64,000 nucleotides of DNA, taken from positions 186,001 to 250,000 of the forward strand of contig WNYE01000060.1 in NCBI GenBank assembly GCA_021396245.1, given 5' to 3'. Each line of letters opens with the position of its first letter. Position 1 is the stretch's first letter. Shown one piece after another: positions 33,290 through 44,502 of the stretch. A model generated the notes under the pieces. The model made no database searches, was not told the DNA's origin, and worked only from the letters and a program-made list of their open reading frames with translations. The stretch comes from Sporothrix humicola. Taxonomy: Eukaryota; Ascomycota; Sordariomycetes; Ophiostomatales; Ophiostomataceae. Both the position numbers and the translations under genes were made by a program.

Positions 33290-34942
33290 TTAGACAGTCG
33301 TAGTCTCCTTGCGCTCAGCCTCGGAGACGGTGGCAGTAGCCTGGGTCTTGGACTCGGCAACACCGAGCATGTTGGCGCCCTTGTCGACGTGGTTGGCGCC
33401 GCCAAAGAGGACATCGATCTCCTCGAGGGGCACCTGCTTGGTCTCGGGGATGAGGAAGTAGACGTAGGCGGCGAGGACAAAGTTGATGCCCATGAACAGG
33501 AACAAGCACTTGAGGCCGGATTCTGGGGGTGTTAGAAGACCACAAAACTAAAAATAAAATAAAAAATACAAAACCCGGGATGCAGACTTACTGCTCAGGA
33601 AGATGGGGAAGAACTGCTGGAAAATGGTGTTGGCAACGTTCTGCATCTGCGAGCACATGCCGACGGCCTGGGCACGGACGTTCATCGAGAAGACCTCGGT
33701 GGTCCAGATCCAGGTCGTGGCGCCCCAGGTCGGCTTGTAGAAGAAGATGAAGAGGAACAGCAAAAAGACAATCGAGATGCCGACGGGCTCAGTCTTTGTG
33801 TCGTTGACCGTGGGCGTCGTGAGACCGACAACCGAGACGATGAGCATGCAAATGCCCATGCCAATGGCGCCGACGATAAACAGCCAGCGACGGCCGAAGC
33901 GGTCGGCTGTCCAGGTGGCGTTGAGCGTGAACAGGATACCAAAGGTGGCGTTGAGGGCGTTGATCAGGTTGATGGTCGAGTTGTTGGTCCACACCTTCTT
34001 GTAGATGGCCGTGCTGTACGAGTTGAGCGTGCCCTGGCCGGTGAGCTGCTGGCCGACGTTGAGGCCAAAGGCGAGGTAGAGACGCTTGCGGACAGAGGGG
34101 TCCTTGAACAAGGCCGAGTAGCCGTGCGAAATGGCCTCGCGCTCGTACTCGATAGCCTCGCGGATGACCAGGATCTCGTCTTCGACCTCCTGCTCGGTCT
34201 CACGGATGCGGCGAAGGGCCTTGCGGGCGCCCTCAATGTTGCCGCTCTTCTGGATGTACCAACGGGGAGTCTCAGGCTGGAAAGGCAGCAGAATGATGAT
34301 GAGCGTGGGCACAAGGATCTGGAAGATGACGACAATCTTCCAGTCCCACTCGCCGAGCTTGGCGCGGTGCAGCGAGGCGGCATAGTTGATCCAGTAGGCA
34401 ATGAAGGAACCGACCGAGTAGAAGAGCTGCCAAAAGGCCATGATGAGACCGCGGATCTCGGGCGGCGCCATCTCACCAATGTAGACAGGGCCAGCGGTCA
34501 AAGCCATGCCCTGGCCAACGCCAATCAGAACACGGCCACCGATGAAGCAGCCCAGGTTGTGGTACGGGGCAAAGGTCTGCATGAAGGTGGCGATGATCGT
34601 GATAAAGCAGCCGACACCCATACCAACACGGCGACCAAAGTAGTCGGCAACGGGGCCACCGAGGAAGAAACCGGACACAATGGCTCCGATTGTGTAGGAT
34701 GTGTTAATCAGGCCAACCAGGTACGAATCTTTTTTCTGCTATGTGTTAGGCCAGGAAGCATATAAAAAAAGTCAACGTCGGTTGTGTTCGCAGCGACTCA
34801 CCAGGTCCAAGTCAAACCAGTTCAGCCAGTTGTCGGAGCCCTGGACCGAGTTGAAAACGGAGGCATCATAGCCGTACAGGACCATGCATCCTGCCGCCAC
34901 CATGGAGATGTACCAGTTGTACACACGCGTGGAGGACACCAT
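33290..34942 (-). CDS. Sugar-porter family MFS transporter
   Basis: Three exons, 34802-34942, 33592-34738 and 33290-33522, join in frame to 506 residues. The two introns are 63 and 69 nt, with GTGAGT and GTAAGT donors. It begins MVSSTRVYNWYISMVAAGCM and reads into TM1 with YGYDASVFNSVQGS. Sugar-porter signatures are present: GGPVADYFGRRVGMG in loop 2-3, IGVGQGMALTAGPVYIGEMAPPE style TM4-5 text, PETPRWYIQKSG before the central loop, GQQLTGQGTLNSY in TM7, and PETK after TM12. Twelve membrane spans fit. The protein should import a hexose, pentose or related polyol or acid by proton symport at the plasma membrane. The substrate cannot be read from sequence. Loop and signature variants (PETPRW instead of PESPRW) are common in fungal paralogs. 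Confidence 0.93.
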
Positions 34943-37900
34943 CTTGGCGGTGGTTCTCGGATGTCAATGTTTAGTCGTGATATGGACAGTCGTGATTTGA
35001 GTGTTGACAAGAATGTAAAATCAAATTAAAAAGAAAAGACAAAAGGCCGGGTATCACAGACGTAAACAAAAGAGGCCGGACGCGAGAATGAAGAATAAAA
35101 GAAACAAAAAAGAGAGGAACGAGAGGGGATGATCGAGTAAGGCCTCGAGGGCCTTTAAGAACAAAAATCCCATGCTCACAAGCTCACAGGTCTGCAGTTT
35201 TGGCATAGCATTCCCCATGTAAGGTCCTCCTCACAAGGTTCTCTATTCTCAGTTCTCTTAGTCCAATGTCCAATGTTCCTCCAACATCCCCCATGTCGAT
35301 GGAAAAACTACAACATACAAAAGGCGCTTCTCGGAGCAAAGAGACACCAAGGTCGGCAGACCCCCCAGCTGCGTGGATGCAACGCGGCCCCGGTTTTTTT
35401 GGCAGCTATTTGATGGCCTTGAGGGTGATGCCCCAGATGCCCTTGCTCTTCTCACTTCCCTACTCAGTAAAAGATATGGCTTTTCTTTAACCGACTAGCT
35501 CCCGTTCAATGCGGACGGACGATGGATCGTTCAGGCTCTTGGCCTGTCCGAAATCTCTTGGTTCTTTCGTCAATTCGCAGAACTACATGCGAGCAAAAGA
35601 CGCCGTTTCTTTTTGTCTCATTCCTGTGGCGTCCAGGAACATAGACCAGGGATCGGAGCATGTGGCAGAAGACAGTTCTTTGACAAGAAAAGCTTGCCCC
35701 CGGACCACGGCATTCTCGTCCCCTCCACTCACAGCGCGTGATGGCGGTCAAGGCCATGGGAGTGTGGATACGCTCGCATCAATCGAAATGGCCCAAAACG
35801 GTAAGAGAGGAATAAAAACGCACAGGGCTACAGGGGAGAATAGGAAAGTTTAGCACCAAGACAGACACAAAAAAAATCAAGCTTGGTGGCGGCGCCACTA
35901 GAACTACGAAAGCACTAACATCGTGGAGAAGAGGAGGCTGCAAAGAGGGGAAGCATGACCAGACGACGCCAAAATCACCAAAAGCTGGGGATACAAGCTC
36001 TCTCCACGTCCGCACACGACGCCTCGCTTGTCTTGGAGTCTTGGAGCCATAGATCGTTCTTGGTCTTGAACAAGATTCTCACAGTCTTTGTCCTCCTATT
36101 TTATCGGTTTAACGCCGGCTGGATGCTTGCGTAAAAGCTTGGCCGTATACAGAGTACAGGCGATTGAGATGTGCCATCTCTGTATTTTTGTGCTATTCAT
36201 ATGGGGACTGCAAGAAGCGTAATCACAAATAAAAGTCATCCACACAATGCAACACGACAAATGTGAATATTGACATACGATGTAGGGGCCGCATTTGATT
36301 CTCAAGGGCCAATTGCCACCTTCCAGGCCACATCGGCACGGATCTCTGCGCCGAACATTGATTCACCTCGCTGAATCCAGACATCCACAGGATGAACAGA
36401 CAATCTGGGGAAACGTGGAGGAAAGAGGGATTCCAAGAGAGTCAATAGGGGCCAACGAACGCAGACAAACGCTGCCAAAATTTATTTCTCTTGAAAATAA
36501 TTTACATCCTTGCGTCCTGTTCACCATCCTGGTGGTTGGTTCGCCATGTGTTGCTTGTCAGCCTCTCATCTTGCCTTTCATCCTCTTTTTCGTGGAGTTG
36601 GCATCGACAGAAAATCCCACCAATGACAATTTCACCGACGACGTTATGTGCTTGTGGAGAGGTCAAGGGTTCAGACAGATTAGGGAAAGGTTCAGACAGA
36701 AGAGGGAAAAGGAAGAGTCGATACAAATCGATTCATCGGCACATCTTGTAGTGGTGTGAAGGGGAAACAAAAAGCACAGAAAGAACAGAAACAGAACAAC
36801 GCTTTCTCTTAACTTTGGAGCACATGGGGACCCCAGAATGCCCCCTTTTCGTCGAATTTAGCACGTTTATGGCCCTCGCTTACAGTGGGCACTTGCGAGT
36901 GGAGGTGGAGAGGGCGCCGAGAGAAAAAGAGATGGATCTAACGCGTGCTGGACACTTGCGGGGGTGGTTGGCGGCGGGCGCCTTTCCACATTCTGCAGGA
37001 GGTCCGCGCGAGACGATTGGGGATTGGATGGCTGCAAAGTGAACGACAACATGACAAGCTCTTTACGGCTCAAACGGCCTGTGAGCCGAAGACAGGCCTG
37101 GTCCGTTGCGGGAGGAGGACGATAGCAACGATAAGCTGACCCTCGTGGAGTCAAGCTTGAGGGAAGCGTGACAGGGGTGCAACATGGCAAGACATTACCT
37201 GTGAAGAGTGCAGAGACCGCTTCCACTGGAGCTCACTCACTGTGACTCGAGCAGATACCCAAACAGGCAATCCCCGTTCGTGAACTCTCGTGATCATGAG
37301 ATGTCCTCAGTCTCCTTGGATGTCGTTCGATACTTGTTCTTAGATAAGTTGTCCAATATTTGTTTTTGTGAATACTCGAATATTGAAATACTGAAGGGAA
37401 CCTTCTTATCACGTGAAATGATTTTCGTCTCTAGGATTTAATTGTGTGCTCTTCCCCAGAAAATCAACGGGAATAATCAGGCACGCAAAATTAAATGCAG
37501 AATCCACGGAAACAATGTCAGTTCAGCCTTGTCGCGTTCCTACCAATCCTTTACCAATTAACGTCGCCCAAACACATCGTACGCCGGCCTTGTGCATATT
37601 AAATACACTTCTGCTTCATGTTCCCGTGTCCCAGCCGGGCGGCCAAGGCGGCACAGAATAGGACGATCCAAGGCCATGGTCCACAACTGACAGGACGCCA
37701 ACGCCACAGCAAGCCACGATACTTAAAGCAATCATTATGTGCGTCTCGTGTCGCCGCATTTATTGAGCATTCGATGATCGGGCTTCGACGAGTCTTGTAA
37801 AAATAGCTTTCACGAATGAACTCTACACGCCGTCCTAAACGTACTCCGTAGTTCCGTACAGATGACCTCCCAAGCTGGGTGTGTGGGGTAATAATACCCT

Positions 37901-38402
37901 GTCCCAGTACTCCATACAACCTGGAGCCCCAGATTGTTCCTTCCTTTCCCCAGTTCCCCTACCGTTATTCCTCCTCACCAGCTTCCCTCCAGGCATTCTC
38001 CTCTGGCCCCCATCTCCAATTTCCCTTGCCTGTGAACAGCATGACTACGTAGTGACAATGGACTTTGGAGATTTTCCGTCAATGAGAGGCCTTTCCAAGA
38101 CGGTCGTTTCCACCAATGGCTGCCTCCGATGCTGTCTGCCACACTGTTTACATGCCATTTCCTCTTCTGTTGCAATATGAACTCCAGTCACATGCTGCCG
38201 CCGTATCATCAATTTCAAAATTTCAACAGCTCATCAAACTATTTTGGAGTATGTCCTTCGGCCATCACTTGCCCATGGTTTGGTATGATATTTCTCCTTT
38301 GAACCTCGAGAACCATTGTAGATTCCGTGGTGGATGAATCGAGAAGAGACGGTGTATTTATGGATATCGGCAAAGTACACAGCGACGCGGAATGCCCTTG
38401 GA

Positions 38403-38438
<36 letters not shown>

Positions 38439-38777
38439 CGTAATCATTCGCGTTGTTTCTGTGGCTGAGGTATTACGTTGTAATACCCAAGAAAATGTTT
38501 TAGTAATAAATTCGGAATGAAGGCATGATACAACATATGTTTCTTTTCTTTTCTTTTTCTGTTCTTTTCTTTTTTAAACGACTTAAAGCGACGTTAAATA
38601 TTATCATAGAACGTTCGGATGTAGGACGCAGCATGAAACATCAATATCTATCGATTTCTGCCCTCATAGAATACACGAATAAAAAGAACAATAACAACAT
38701 GCCACTACTGCGGATACACCGATAATTCAACACCATCCAGCAGCACCAAGTCGCCCATTGGTATTTATATAAGTACA
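34943..38777. other. Intergenic 3.8 kb with a T29 run and a TACGGAGTAC copy
   Basis: No gene is supportable between the sugar transporter and the kinase. A run of 29 T lies at 38408-38436. The 10-mer GTACTCCGTA lies at 37841-37850, near a second GTACTCCATAC-like sequence at about 37905. The sequence around 36480-36770 is partly AT-rich. Confidence 0.5.
38408..38436. repeat. T29 homopolymer
   Basis: An uninterrupted run of 29 T, unusually long for the window. It could be a retroposon tail footprint read on the minus strand, or simple slippage. No target duplication is apparent. Confidence 0.9.
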
Positions 38778-40547
38778 CTAGGAAGTCGACGTGATGCGTC
38801 TTCTCTTCGCCCCAGCTTCCTGTCCCGCGTCTTCTTGTTTACGTTTCTTGACAACCGTTGTGCCGGACTGTTCGATGATATTGTGAGCCAGCATAATATT
38901 GTGTATTTTTGCGAGATCGTCATAGAGCGGCTGTGTTGGCTTTTTTCGATTGGCTACGCCTGGTTTCGTGGCTTGAGCTCTAGATCTCGCCCCGGGCCTC
39001 TTTGGAAGCAGGAGGCCATGGGAACGCCCGAGCTTGAGGCATTCACTGGCTGTTTGACGCTCGTCTGGAGACAAGACAACCATCTTTCCGAGGATGTCCA
39101 GAAGCGGATCGCTTCCATCATCTTCAGCAGTCAATTCGGCCAGGTGGCTTAATACGCACTGCACCCAAAAGGTAGTTGCGTAATATTGTTCAAACGACAG
39201 ACCGAAGGTCCATTTCAGCATGATGATGCCGGCAGACCAGATATCTACCGGCTGCCACTTGCCCACGATGGGCTCTTGCCCATAACCAATTACTTCCGGT
39301 GCCCGATAGAACTGTGTTTGGCATAGCGAGTCCAGGAGCAGTTCTTCATCCTGAGGTAGAACGCGTGCTTGGCCGAAATCGCTGACCACAATACTGATTG
39401 GCTCGAGAGAGGCTACCATGATATTGGCAGGCTTCAGGTCCCGATGAGCAACGTTCCGCGAGTGCAAATACTCTAGCGCGGTGAGAAGCTGGAAAAATGC
39501 CCTCGTGTATTGAGGCCGGTCGAGTTGGTGGTCGTGCATGCTGCCCAGAGGATAGTAGGGCATGAGAATGGCCGGAACAGAGTCGTGGACAAAGCCGAGG
39601 ACCTTCATGATGTGTCGATGGGGATTGTCGCGCATGATGTTTGTCTCTTTAATAAAATTCTCCATTGCATGGTCCCATTTGCCCTTGTCAGACGCCTGCC
39701 GCCGAGCCAGGGAGAGATCAAACAAGCGTTTCCTTGCCACAGCGTAGCCTGTCGTAAGGTCAACCAGAAGCTCAACTTGGCCGAAACCACCAGAACCGAT
39801 ATGCCGGTCGTAAATCAACGGCCCCGTCCCCGTTCCACGAGGCGTATGCGACTGGCGGCTCTGTATTGCTGTTGGCGCTATGCTGTCAAGGCCCAGTCCA
39901 TCCAGTCTTGGGACGGTCTGCTTTGCTCTCGATACGAAGCGGCGCATGTTGTCGACATAATGCTTTGGAAGATTCTTAGTATGATTTGGAAGATGGATCT
40001 CATACGCCAGGCCGTGATCCCGCTTGGATAGCTCGATCTCAATGCAGTCCCAATATTGGATATTCTTAGGAGCCATACGGACAATCACGTCCTGATCTTG
40101 CTCCAGGTGGGTTAGTGTGCGATGGCCGTTGAGCTTCTCACATAGATACAGGCGAGTAGGTTGTTTTGTGACCTGGCGTAGGAGAATTCGGTAGTCGGGC
40201 ATGACCGAAAGGGAAAAGTGTACACGGCTGACACCGGATGTCCCTGGTGGGCATATCGCAACATCCGACTTCACAGTCGAAAACCCAAACTGCCAGCCTT
40301 TGGAGGCATCGTGTAGTAGCTCAATGTCAGAGAAGCGGAGGACAAGGCGATCGTGTAACGAAAACTCATCAACGGCGTCTGGCTGCTCGTTGTCGTCGAT
40401 TTCCGGCGTCGACCCACGCTTGCTGGCCTTTAATGCGTGAGAACTGCCTTGGATGAAATAATGCCTGTTCTCCCGTCTGGATATGGCTCTAGTGGCATTA
40501 TGATTATTATGCCTGGGCACCAAAACTGCAAAAATATCTGGATCCAT
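38778..40547 (-). CDS. FHA domain-containing Ser/Thr protein kinase
   Basis: A single exon of 589 residues from the ATG at 40547 (MDPDIFAVLV). Residues about 65-175 form a divergent FHA domain, with SRVHFSL (107-113) and LNGHRTL (139-145) as the phosphopeptide-binding core. The kinase domain spans about 246-505: glycine loop GSGGFGQV at 251, lysine K273 in AVARKRL, Glu301, HRDLKPAN at 368, SDFGQAR at 389, and YRAPEV at 414. All catalytic residues are present, so it should be active. The tail has two basic clusters (KKRK and KRRR) that could target the nucleus. The FHA-kinase order is that of Rad53/Cds1/Chk2-type checkpoint kinases. The FHA and kinase texts are divergent, however, and no SQ/TQ cluster stands out, so this is more likely a lineage-specific paralog than the core checkpoint kinase. 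Confidence 0.88.
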   Translation of the reverse strand: MDPDIFAVLVPRHNNHNATRAISRRENRHYFIQGSSHALKASKRGSTPEIDDNEQPDAVDEFSLHDRLVLRFSDIELLHDASKGWQFGFSTVKSDVAICPPGTSGVSRVHFSLSVMPDYRILLRQVTKQPTRLYLCEKLNGHRTLTHLEQDQDVIVRMAPKNIQYWDCIEIELSKRDHGLAYEIHLPNHTKNLPKHYVDNMRRFVSRAKQTVPRLDGLGLDSIAPTAIQSRQSHTPRGTGTGPLIYDRHIGSGGFGQVELLVDLTTGYAVARKRLFDLSLARRQASDKGKWDHAMENFIKETNIMRDNPHRHIMKVLGFVHDSVPAILMPYYPLGSMHDHQLDRPQYTRAFFQLLTALEYLHSRNVAHRDLKPANIMVASLEPISIVVSDFGQARVLPQDEELLLDSLCQTQFYRAPEVIGYGQEPIVGKWQPVDIWSAGIIMLKWTFGLSFEQYYATTFWVQCVLSHLAELTAEDDGSDPLLDILGKMVVLSPDERQTASECLKLGRSHGLLLPKRPGARSRAQATKPGVANRKKPTQPLYDDLAKIHNIMLAHNIIEQSGTTVVKKRKQEDAGQEAGAKRRRITSTS

Positions 40548-40946
40548 GGTGATCTGGTGATTTCGAAAGAAGGCAAAGGTGCTTGATGGAAGCAGATAAA
40601 AAGCATCGATGACACGTATAATCAAGAACGAAGAGAATCGACAGTTAAATAGCAATGTCAAAGCCACCTAAACGTGGTTTTCGTAGTGAATAGATTTGAT
40701 TCTGCTTTTGTGTCCAGTTGATCGGCGGTGAAAATCGTTTGTACATGAGAATCACCAAACGCAGTAGTAGATATCCGGTGAAAGGAATCCCGCAAATTTC
40801 TAATGGCTCACGTTACGCAATCAATGGCGGCAAGTTGTCAGTAAGAGTTCAAAGGAGATATGCAGTTCAGATAGGTAATCAGAATAAAAAAGAGAAGAAG
40901 AAGAAAGGCATCTATCGCGGCATCAACATAGACGACAAGCGACACA
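40548..40946. promoter_or_regulatory. 399-bp bidirectional promoter of the kinase and the unknown basic protein
   Basis: The start codons of the FHA kinase (minus) and the unknown gene (plus) are 399 bp apart, so the two genes share one promoter region and may be co-regulated. No specific operator was recognised. Confidence 0.5.
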
Positions 40947-42098
40947 ATGGCACCATTTCTTCTATGCGCGACCCCTGAAGACAACGGCTCAACTTCTGAG
41001 CATCCTGACCAGTTTTTTGGTCATGGCCAACATGTCTTCAACGATACAGATCGAAAAGAAATGCTTACTGAGATATTGTATGTGGCCCCAGGATTGAAGA
41101 CGGCGCTTTGCATCACCCCTGACCATGACCAGAGCCCGAAGAGCACCTCCTACAATTGACCTTGATGAAGTCAACATTCGTATCCAGTACGTATACACCG
41201 TGGTAAAATTCAATTTGAATGTGGAATAACTGCTGACTAGATGATCAGGGACTTCCTTGATCGCACACCAAGCCCATCGCCAGGTCCCGAGTCTGTATTT
41301 TATGTTGATTTGGATGCAACGACCGTCTCTGCTAGTCCGATCGACGAGGATAATGAACAGCAATTTAAATTTGAAGCCGAGAGAAAAGACAGAGAGTACC
41401 TCATCAGTGAAGGGTGTCCTCTTTGCTATCCTCTAAATCTCACTCCGTCGTACGGAGCAGACGCCGGAATGTTCGGTAACTACCCGGCTGCACTGTATTA
41501 CAGTACTGGAGAGTCTACCTACATGAACGCAATGCCAATCTTGGCCCAGGCCGGCGACTGGCGTGGTTTTCGTCGCCACCAGAAACGGAGCCGGAGTGCT
41601 TTGGGACGCAGCACTGATCCTCACCTGGGACTGGCCAGTATGACGGGTGATGCCCGTGTCATTTTGCGAAAGCACGGGTTTAGTGACGCTGCAAAAAGCA
41701 TCAGTGGCTGGGTGCTCGACGCAAGAACACAGGACAAGGCACAGAACCTGATCGAATTCCATGTTTGGCATCTACGGAGATACGAGGCTCAAAAGGCTGG
41801 TATTCAAAAACGGATCAATAATGAAGGGAGTAAAGAGCTGAGACAGTGGCGCCAAAAGTTTGAAGAGCGCTCGTTGCAACTCCACAAAGGGCTCATCCAG
41901 TGGATAGACGAGCAGCGCAAAGCCATGATGTCGAATACGAGTGTTGCTAAGCGAAGAGATGTGGCACGTAAAAAAAGAGCGGCGGCTGTAAAGAGAAGTG
42001 GGGGAGTACACCGCACAAACAAAGTCCGCACCGCAGATATCGTCATAACGAGATATGGACGACAAGTCAGAAAGCCAGAGAGATATGTGCCTGTCTAG
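40947..42098 (+). CDS. Unknown basic protein, 344 residues
   Basis: Three exons, 40947-41077, 41133-41186 and 41249-42098. The introns are 55 and 62 nt (GTATGT...CCAG and GTACGT...ATCAG) and keep the frame. I do not recognise the family. The N-terminal 100 residues are acidic and Ser/Thr/Pro-rich (FLDRTPSPSPGPESVF). The centre contains EGCPLCYPLNLTPSYG with two cysteines, then a helical region with Trp/Arg (QAGDWRGFRRHQKRSRS, EFHVWHLRRYEAQK), and a charged, coiled-coil-like stretch around residues 240-290. The C-terminus is strongly basic and ends RYGRQVRKPERYVPV, a GRxxRxPxR-type tail also seen at the ends of some retroelement polyproteins and DNA-binding proteins. The gene is divergent from the FHA kinase and convergent (46 bp) with the next gene. 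A nuclear role or kinase partnership is only inference. Confidence 0.7.
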
Positions 42099-42144
42099 AA
42101 TATGTAACAAATTCTTGAAAATATCGAAGGCTATTTAGATAACA

Positions 42145-44296
42145 TTAACTAGCCCGTTCAACACATAGATCAGAAGTCACACCGAATTGACCATCGTAGA
42201 CCTCAATTTTCGTGACCGAGATTAAACTTGTCCATTGGGTAGCTGATTCCAACGATGTCAGTGGTGTTGTGTGCTGGCCGGCTGGTAATTCGACGTAACC
42301 AACGTGATCTGTCCTTACATTTGCCGCCGGGGACATTGTGGCCGTTCTACTTTCTAAATTTAATGTGAGTCCTGACACCGTAGTACGCATGACATTTCTG
42401 TCTCTTTGCCCTGTCTCTGCTGTCCCGAACGAGAGTTCGCTTTGCTTCGATACATTGACAATATCGGCAAATTTGGTCTTGCCCTGTGGACGAAATTGCA
42501 ATACTCGCGGATGTGATGTGATTTCAAACAAAAGATGATCTTCATCAACATAGAAGTCATCAATGGCTCCTGTTGTGTACCTGCACCAAAGCGGCGAGGA
42601 CATTAGAATAACAAACACCGAAGGCTCACCAGTGCCTGCCTTGTTTCCATAGATGACTGCCATTTTTGAGTGGTATGGCCATGTAAGTACGCCGACAACG
42701 TCGCTGAGAGAAGGACCAGATGTCTCAGCTGTCTCAGATGTGTATAACAGTGTTTGTTGGCGTCTGATATAGCGGTCAGAGGCCCTCTGCGGTAGAGGAA
42801 AGAGATAGTCGATGGCTTGGAGGATGAATGGCGGTGGCGACTGTTTGTTTACTAGCCCCCTTTCAGTGGGCACGAAACTAGAGAACAAACTGCGCCAAAG
42901 AAGTCTGATCTCCCAGCCAAACGACCAAGACTGGAAACTCTCGTTGGAAGTCTGTAATGTGATATTAATTAGTAAAGAACTGGATCCGAGAAAATGAAAC
43001 AAAAACGCCAAAAGACAAACTTACAGATGTGTTTGAAAACGAGAGGAAGTGGTTGAATGAAACATGAGTATTGGGAAGGATTCCGCCCACTTTTAAGGAT
43101 GCCTTTTGCCACCGCTCGGAGCAGCTCTACTTCCATGATCTTCTCGGTTGTGATCCCGTTGTGCTCCCTGATCAGTTCGCTTGGAGAGTCTGTTTTGTGC
43201 ACTCGGAGGATGGCACAAATTAGACCGAGAATATCCTCGTAGGGGATGATAAAATTATCCGTTGAGATCGTCTGACGTGCCTCGGGATACTCTGAAAGCA
43301 ACGCTGTAGATACATCCTGGCGGACTTGAGATAAAGGTGGCCCGACAAAGGGCATATCGACGGGCAAAAGTGTGGCAACGACTCTTGAGACATTGTCCAA
43401 CTCGTCGGGTGGTTGCCAATTGTCAAAATTATTGTCCCTTTCACCCGCTGCTGAGCGGTCTGGCACGGATAATGACACAAAGCGGTTCCAGACACTGTTC
43501 TTTGAGCGACCGTAGAGAGAAAGCTGATTCAGGTTACGGCTCACGCTGTGGCGTGCGTCTGTGGCAAGAAGTGCAATGGCCTGAAGCCAGTCGTCCAGAC
43601 TGAGCACCTCATTGTCAAGATGTGGAGGCAAGTCGGTGAATGGATACCGGGCATTGTAGCACAAACAGCGCCACAGGATGTCTTTGTAACCAGAATCATC
43701 GCCAAGTTGGGTGGACACAAACGCGGAGAACTGTTGTTTTGTCCAAACTACAAAGCATTAGTGAGTGCGTGAAATCAAAACGGACTTGAAGATTCAGCAA
43801 CTCACCATAATTGGATTTAAATTTCACAGAGAATCCTTGGAACAAGCTGTACAGTGGGCCCTTTTGTTTGTACGCTTCGCAGAGCGCTGTCAACAAGGGA
43901 TCGTTGCCATTGTTGGTGAGCAGGTCCGACCTGAATTGAGCCGTGAGACTTTCTGGATGGGAAATAGTTGTTAATCTCGAGTTCGTCTGAGTATGAGGAG
44001 CTGGAAGGTGCCTCACGCTTTGTTAATCTTTTGTAATACTTGTTGGTTTTGAACTCAATCACTCGACGCCAATGACGTGTAGAGAATGGCGAGAGAAGCG
44101 CATTCAACATGAAGATGGGATGGCCCAACGAGGCCCATAAGCCACTGAGAACTACAACGCATATTATGGCGATGCCCCGAAGAAATTGGGGAGCCATGAT
44201 GATGTTAAATGAGGAGGATAAAGCCCGTGATAAAAAATCTTCCATGGGCTGAAGAAATGTGATGAATGGAATGGGAAGAGTATCTTTAAACTCCAT
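42145..44296 (-). CDS. Unknown protein with an N-terminal membrane segment; one-base frame conflict at the last junction
   Basis: Four exons are suggested: 44017-44296, 43806-43952, 43025-43747 and 42145-42951. Introns 1 and 2 (64 and 58 nt, donors GTGAGG and GTGAGT) keep the frame. Intron 3 (42952-43024, perfect GTAAGT donor, TTACAG acceptor) joins a phase-1 donor to a phase-0 acceptor, so exon 4 is out of frame by one base although it is open for 269 codons. An indel, a sequencing error or an alternative poor GTCTTT donor could explain this. The N-terminus has one hydrophobic segment (IAIICVVVLSGLWASLG) like a signal anchor. The rest is globular, with Trp-containing stretches (LDDWLQAIALLATDARHS, FDNWQPPDEL). 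No domain is recognised. About 650 residues if joined. Confidence 0.5.
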
Positions 44297-44502
44297 GTTA
44301 AATTGAGATTTGTAAATGAGATACAGTGTGGTTTGAACAGGTGGCTTTTCATCCTAAAAAACGGCGGAATTAGGCAGCCTTTTCACACTTAATCTGCGTC
44401 ATTACAGTACACAAGTACAGAAATCTCTCAATACGAGTATGGAGCAAATATCAAATAAAATAAACAAACAATTGAATTTTATGTGAATTTGCAAATATTA
44501 TC

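Noticed and set aside
44017..44296. Apparent frameshift near 44.0 kb in the unknown membrane-anchored gene
   Set aside because: A 64-nt intron (43953-44016, GTGAGG donor, TTAAC branch, CCAG acceptor) restores the frame, so no mutation is needed there.
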